From Sympetrum striolatum (taxonomy: Eukaryota; Arthropoda; Insecta; Odonata; Libellulidae), in assembly GCA_947579665.1 (NCBI GenBank), contig OX388345.1:62053454-62117453 (forward strand): DNA of 64,000 nucleotides, written 5' to 3'. Position 1 is the stretch's first letter. Every line of letters begins with the position of its first letter. Positions 60,316 to 64,000 of the stretch are shown piece by piece. The notes under the pieces are model-generated. The model made no database searches. It saw only the letters and a program-made list of their open reading frames with translations, and was not told the origin of the DNA. The position numbers and the translations under genes were made by a program.

Positions 60316-61719
60316 TTCAGCAATGCGGGCGAAATGTAAATTCCATTTTTAATGTACTCATTTTGTGCTACTTAAAGAGATTAAAAATTGCCCGCTGTAT
60401 ATTACGCCTCGATACTTAAACTGCTTTGCATCGTATATATAAATAGAGCGAATTAATTTAAACGAATAACACAGCTAGTCCAACTGAACTCATTTTTAAG
60501 AATCATTTTTCCTATAGTAAATATATTTAAATCGCTGCCTCGCGTAATTCTGCAACGAGCGTATATAAATTAATGCAGGGATTAGTACCAGAAAACGAGG
60601 CTGCCCTATATGCATTGGAAAAGATTTTATCCCAAACTAACTGATTATGTTAGATTTTAAATCTACGTAGAGTACGGCATTTAGTACGTTTTGGTCTGCG
60701 TAATACATGCAATGCACTTTTATTTATTTTAAAATTCTGGGTTAAAACTAAAATATATGATGATGTTTTAAAATTCTATCGAACCCATAAATAGGGATTA
60801 TGGTATAGTTTTGAAAAAATAAGTTTTTGGAGAATGTTTTAGAATAACTGTGAAACTTTTTCCTCCCCCAGGGTGTAAGGGTTATTAGGTCAATCGATTT
60901 GTTTGCATCCTCATCAAAGGTCGTACGAACTTTTTTCCTGATTGATAGCTCTCGTGTAGGAAAAATGAATTAAATATTAATTTACTATTTATTTTACTGC
61001 GATTTGAAAATTTATGTTTACTAAATTTCACTCGACTGCTAGAAAATTTACAGTTACAGTTAGCCAATTACGAGTACGTCATACTCAATTACAAAGTATA
61101 TCATATTTGGCATAAGTATAAATAAAAATGAATTATATGCTATTGATATTAATTCTACGGTTTATTAAGAGCTGTGTAATAGAATGTATTCATTGAAAGG
61201 GCATGAAAAAATTTCCTCTTAAAGCATTTCTCTTTCCATTTCAAAATTTCCCATATAAAATTAAGTACGATATGGGATCTAATAATATAGGATCTAATAT
61301 AATTTAATAATATATTGCAATTTAAATGGTTGCGATTTGCCAAATAAATTTTATTGTAATAGTTGTGAAATGTTAAATGCCTTACCTGATACACTTAGAT
61401 AATAATTGAAGATGCTAATGTCTTTTTATGTTAGGTCCCCGCAAGCGTGTTTCGGCGTGTAGCGGAGAGTGAAAGTACCTTGACTCTATTGTCCTAATCA
61501 ATTGATTTCTCGTATCGTTCGCGGAAAAATTGAATTCTTGAAACGATTCGTTTTACCATCTATTTTCCTGATCTCCCTAGCAGTAACAGAACTTTTTCTT
61601 TGACGAATATTAATTATTAGGCAATTTCATTATATCTGTGATTTTTTTCCCTCAATTTTCTTTTTCACTTTATTAAATGTTATATTTTTCTCTTGTAATT
61701 AGTAATATTTTTATTTTTC
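60316..61719. other. Non-coding stretch
   Basis: AT-rich, no exon or repeat recognised. Confidence 0.5.
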
Positions 61720-61995
61720 TGTAAATTTATTGAATGTATATGTTTTATGTAATTTTATTATTGTATATACTTCATTGTTATTTTTTACTGTGTTTTCGTG
61801 GGTTTTTTTCACCCCCCTTCTCTATGGGTGTTTTCCCGCAACTTGGGTTTTTTCTTTGGCAACCTTCAGTTGCAAAGATTTTTCCCCACACTCTACTCTT
61901 TTTGTTTTAATTTAATTTCTACTTCTGACGACATACGAGGTTAGGTAGAAGAGAGGCCCACTTGGACCTAACCTCGCCAATAAAGGGTCAAACTA
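61720..61995 (+). mobile_element. Retrotransposon 3'UTR-like relic
   Basis: A T-rich segment leads to GAGGTTAGGT (61937-61946) and its inverse ACCTAACCTC (61966-61975), a 10-bp perfect stem around AGAGAGGCCCACTTGG. This is followed at once by AATAAA (61979-61984) and a short AACT repeat. A terminal stem plus polyadenylation signal plus short 3' repeat is the layout of many non-LTR retrotransposon 3' ends. No coding remnant was recognised upstream; the 61-codon frame at 61730 is a T-rich composition effect. Confidence 0.45.
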
Positions 61996-62692
61996 ACTAA
62001 CAGAACGGCCTATATAGCAGGGAGGTCGCAATATATCGGTTACATCTTCTGATAGCGTTATTTCTCTGAACTTATTTAGTTAGGAGACTAATTCCAAGGA
62101 TAACTATATTCTAATGAATACCACCCCGCGTCCTGTACAATCTGAGTAACACCCACTGTTTTATCGTAGCAATTCTTTACAATTCGCATCACCTTTCGGA
62201 TTGGTCTATACTGCAGCTTTATCTTATTTAATGAATGATAACAAAAAACGATTCTTGATACGAAGTCTGTACGAAAAGCGAATCCTCAGATTGCATCTAA
62301 TGCTCCTTAATCCGATCTCTTGCGTCTCAATGAGCCAATAAAATGGAGAATTCTCGATAAATCCAAACAAGGAAAACTTGCGCGGAACGCTTTTTCGATT
62401 CAGCTAATTAATTTCCAAACCTCTCATAGTTTTCCAAGAGATGGATTGTTTGCTATAAATGCGCGGCTCGGCTTCCATCATCGAAACCGTAGGAGAGCGA
62501 GCCATCATTATTCTTCACATCCGTTTAATTAGGGGTATTGTTTTCAAACACCGATCTTGCCTTTAGGTTATAGTGGATCAAGTTCATCCTGCTTATAATA
62601 CAATGATATTTCATCGTTTTTATTCCCTCATTAAAGTCTCTTCTGAATATTACGCACCTGATTCGATTCCTCCCTTATTACAGTATTGGATT
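61996..62692. other. Non-coding spacer
   Basis: No exon or repeat recognised. Confidence 0.5.
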
Positions 62693-62701
62693 TGCGTGAT
62701 C

Positions 62702-62810
62702 CGACAACTCAGAGTGCGAAAATTCAGAGTACGACAACTCGGAGAGCGACAACTCATCGGACCCGACAACTTACCGTGCGACAACTTACAGTTCGACAAC
62801 TCATCGCACA
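62702..62810 (+). repeat. 15-bp minisatellite, seven units
   Basis: The consensus is CGACAACTCAGAGTG. Unit lengths are 15, 15, 15, 17, 15, 15 and 17. The unit is five codons long, so the frame across it reads a loose RQLRV-type pentapeptide repeat; this is not taken as coding. The last unit is part of the left inverted repeat. Confidence 0.85.
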
Positions 62811-62950
62811 GACAACAGATCGCTACAACAATTGAAATAACATCAAATTTTGAACGTTTTAAAGATCGAGCGGTAGTCTTTTTACTGATTAAACTAGTTA
62901 ATCATTTAATAATAATATATTTAATAATAAATTATTATAATTATTATTAC

Positions 62951-63375
62951 ATTAATACATTATCTACAGATAGATATACACCAGGTGGCAGAGTTTGCTA
63001 TCATGCAATGACATGAATAGGAGTAATGGATGTACATATTACAACTGAAAAAGGAAAGTAGTAAAATAAAATACACCATCATAAACTAAAACATCACCAA
63101 TACTAAAATAAAGATCAAAAACCCATCACTTATCCAATTCTTACACATTCAATACTCACAAATGCTAATACTATAATTCAGTCAAGGTAAATCCAGGCGA
63201 AATACATATATATATGGGAAACAAACCGTAAATGACCTATGTATAGGAAACATCATAACATATAAGACACAAAATATAAATACTTTGTTATAGTAATATT
63301 AGTATCTGAGAAGTCTTTCTATTTTTCGTCGAAACGTTACAGTACTTGAAAAGCGGTTAAGTAAATAAATCTGTC
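62951..63375 (+). mobile_element. Dispersed ~400-bp module, copy 2
   Basis: Same orientation as copy 1 at 38746-39145 and sharing its landmarks from TATACACCAGGTGGCAG to CGAAACGTTACAGTACTTG. It has an extra ~30 bp near 63080-63115 relative to copy 1. It lies between the inverted repeats of the 62.7-63.5-kb element, whose repeats are absent around copy 1. It is therefore either a separate insertion nested in that element or a part that copy 1 retains alone. Confidence 0.75.
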
Positions 63376-63484
63376 AGGCAAACATTTTCCAAACATCTTT
63401 GTCCTGTTTCAAAATTTTATATTATTTCAATAGTCGTAGCGATCTGTTGTCGGATCATGATGAGTTGTCACAGATACTTGGATT

Positions 63485-64000
63485 ATAAGGGCACGATTCC
63501 TATTAAGGCAAGTATGAATGTAGTTTTCCTGTAGACCCTTCGGTTAACCCCCCGCCAGTGGGTGACCACTCTCAGTGCAATAGGACTGCTCCATGTTTTC
63601 ATCTGCACCAGAGTAAACCGCTCATCTCCGCAGTGGTGAATGCGTCACGGCGGGAACCATCCCTTTGAATTTCCACCGCTCCATTTCCAATCTCTCTATT
63701 CCCTCATTTTCCTCATAATCTCCTCGCTTTGCTTAACCAGGTCACCTGAGATCCATGCTCTCGGAATATCACCGAATCGACACGCTTTGACCCCGATGCA
63801 TCATAGCGGAAGGGTTTTCAATTGTTGAACTTTGAGCGTTTTCATGCGGATTTTGCTGCGTTATTTACTTGTTGGGAAAATTCAAATTGCTGGGAAAATT
63901 CATTTTGTTAAACTATATATTTTGCCTAATTTAACAAGTAAAATGGACACTATTTATCATTCTTTATACTATTAAAATCTTATTTGTGTTCATAGATCGA
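63485..64000. other. Non-coding stretch
   Basis: A GC-richer interval at 63530-63800 without recognised exon, then AT-rich sequence to the window edge. Confidence 0.5.

Larger units (their letters stand above)
62693..63477. mobile_element. Inverted-repeat element with internal minisatellite
   Basis: Two ~62-bp inverted repeats, 62795-62855 and 63406-63469, match at more than 80 percent. Both contain GACAACTCATC and GACAACAGATCGCTAC, followed by TTGAAATAA and AAATTTTGAA. Outside the left one lies a 15-bp tandem repeat built from the same GACAACTC word. TTGGATT occurs at 62686-62692 and 63478-63484 and may be the target duplication, giving the limits used here. There is no transposase frame. 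The interior carries the second copy of the module found at 38.7 kb. Confidence 0.6.

Noticed and set aside
62573..63016. 147-codon plus-strand frame across the minisatellite
   Set aside because: It spans a 15-bp repeat (a multiple of three keeps it open) and the left inverted repeat; the pentapeptide pattern is a by-product of the DNA repeat.

Overview
The window is AT-rich eukaryotic DNA that is almost entirely non-coding and carries many old, decayed mobile elements. An arthropod, probably an insect, is the best guess. The reasons are a TATA plus TCAGT core promoter, tRNA-derived SINEs, 5'-truncated non-LTR retrotransposons ending in TAA repeats, and hAT-like and TTAA-flanked non-autonomous DNA transposons. 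The species cannot be told from the sequence. No complete protein-coding gene is visible, and most long reading frames are chance openings in GC-richer patches.

The strongest genic signal is a 52-nt internal exon on the minus strand (53931-53982). It has a textbook branch point, acceptor and donor, and 16 of 17 codons end in G or C. It shows that at least part of the right-hand third lies inside a large minus-strand gene. A weaker signal on the plus strand is a TATA/initiator pair followed by a possible non-coding first exon (32293-32465). One intact tRNA-Gln(CTG) gene lies at 18860-18931, with a half-length minus-strand relic 2.1 kb upstream.

Layout: 1-9.2 kb, non-coding with GC-rich patches and one copy of a small hairpin repeat. 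9.2-12.3 kb, two non-LTR retrotransposon 3' ends in opposite orientations. 16.7-18.9 kb, a tRNA-related cluster (pseudogene, two tandem SINEs, tRNA-Gln). 21.5-23.3 kb, an hAT-like element and a local duplication. 32.3 kb, candidate promoter. 34.7-35.0 kb, two large hairpins. 38.7-39.6 kb, a degenerate ~211-bp tandem repeat interrupted by a dispersed module. 41.6-43.3 kb, a non-LTR 3' end and a TTAA-flanked MITE. 47-48.4 kb, another non-LTR relic and a second kind of SINE. 53.9 kb, the exon. 60.1 kb, a tandem duplication. 61.7-62.0 kb, a retroelement 3'UTR-like relic. 62.7-63.5 kb, an inverted-repeat element with an internal 15-bp minisatellite and a second copy of the 38.7-kb module.

Nothing here amounts to a coordinated multi-gene system. 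The most novel material is repeat architecture: the near-perfect palindrome at 34.9 kb with flanking direct repeats, the TTAA MITE with a triplicated internal motif, the inverted-repeat element with nested module, and a three-copy repeat family ending in a GAAA-tetraloop hairpin.
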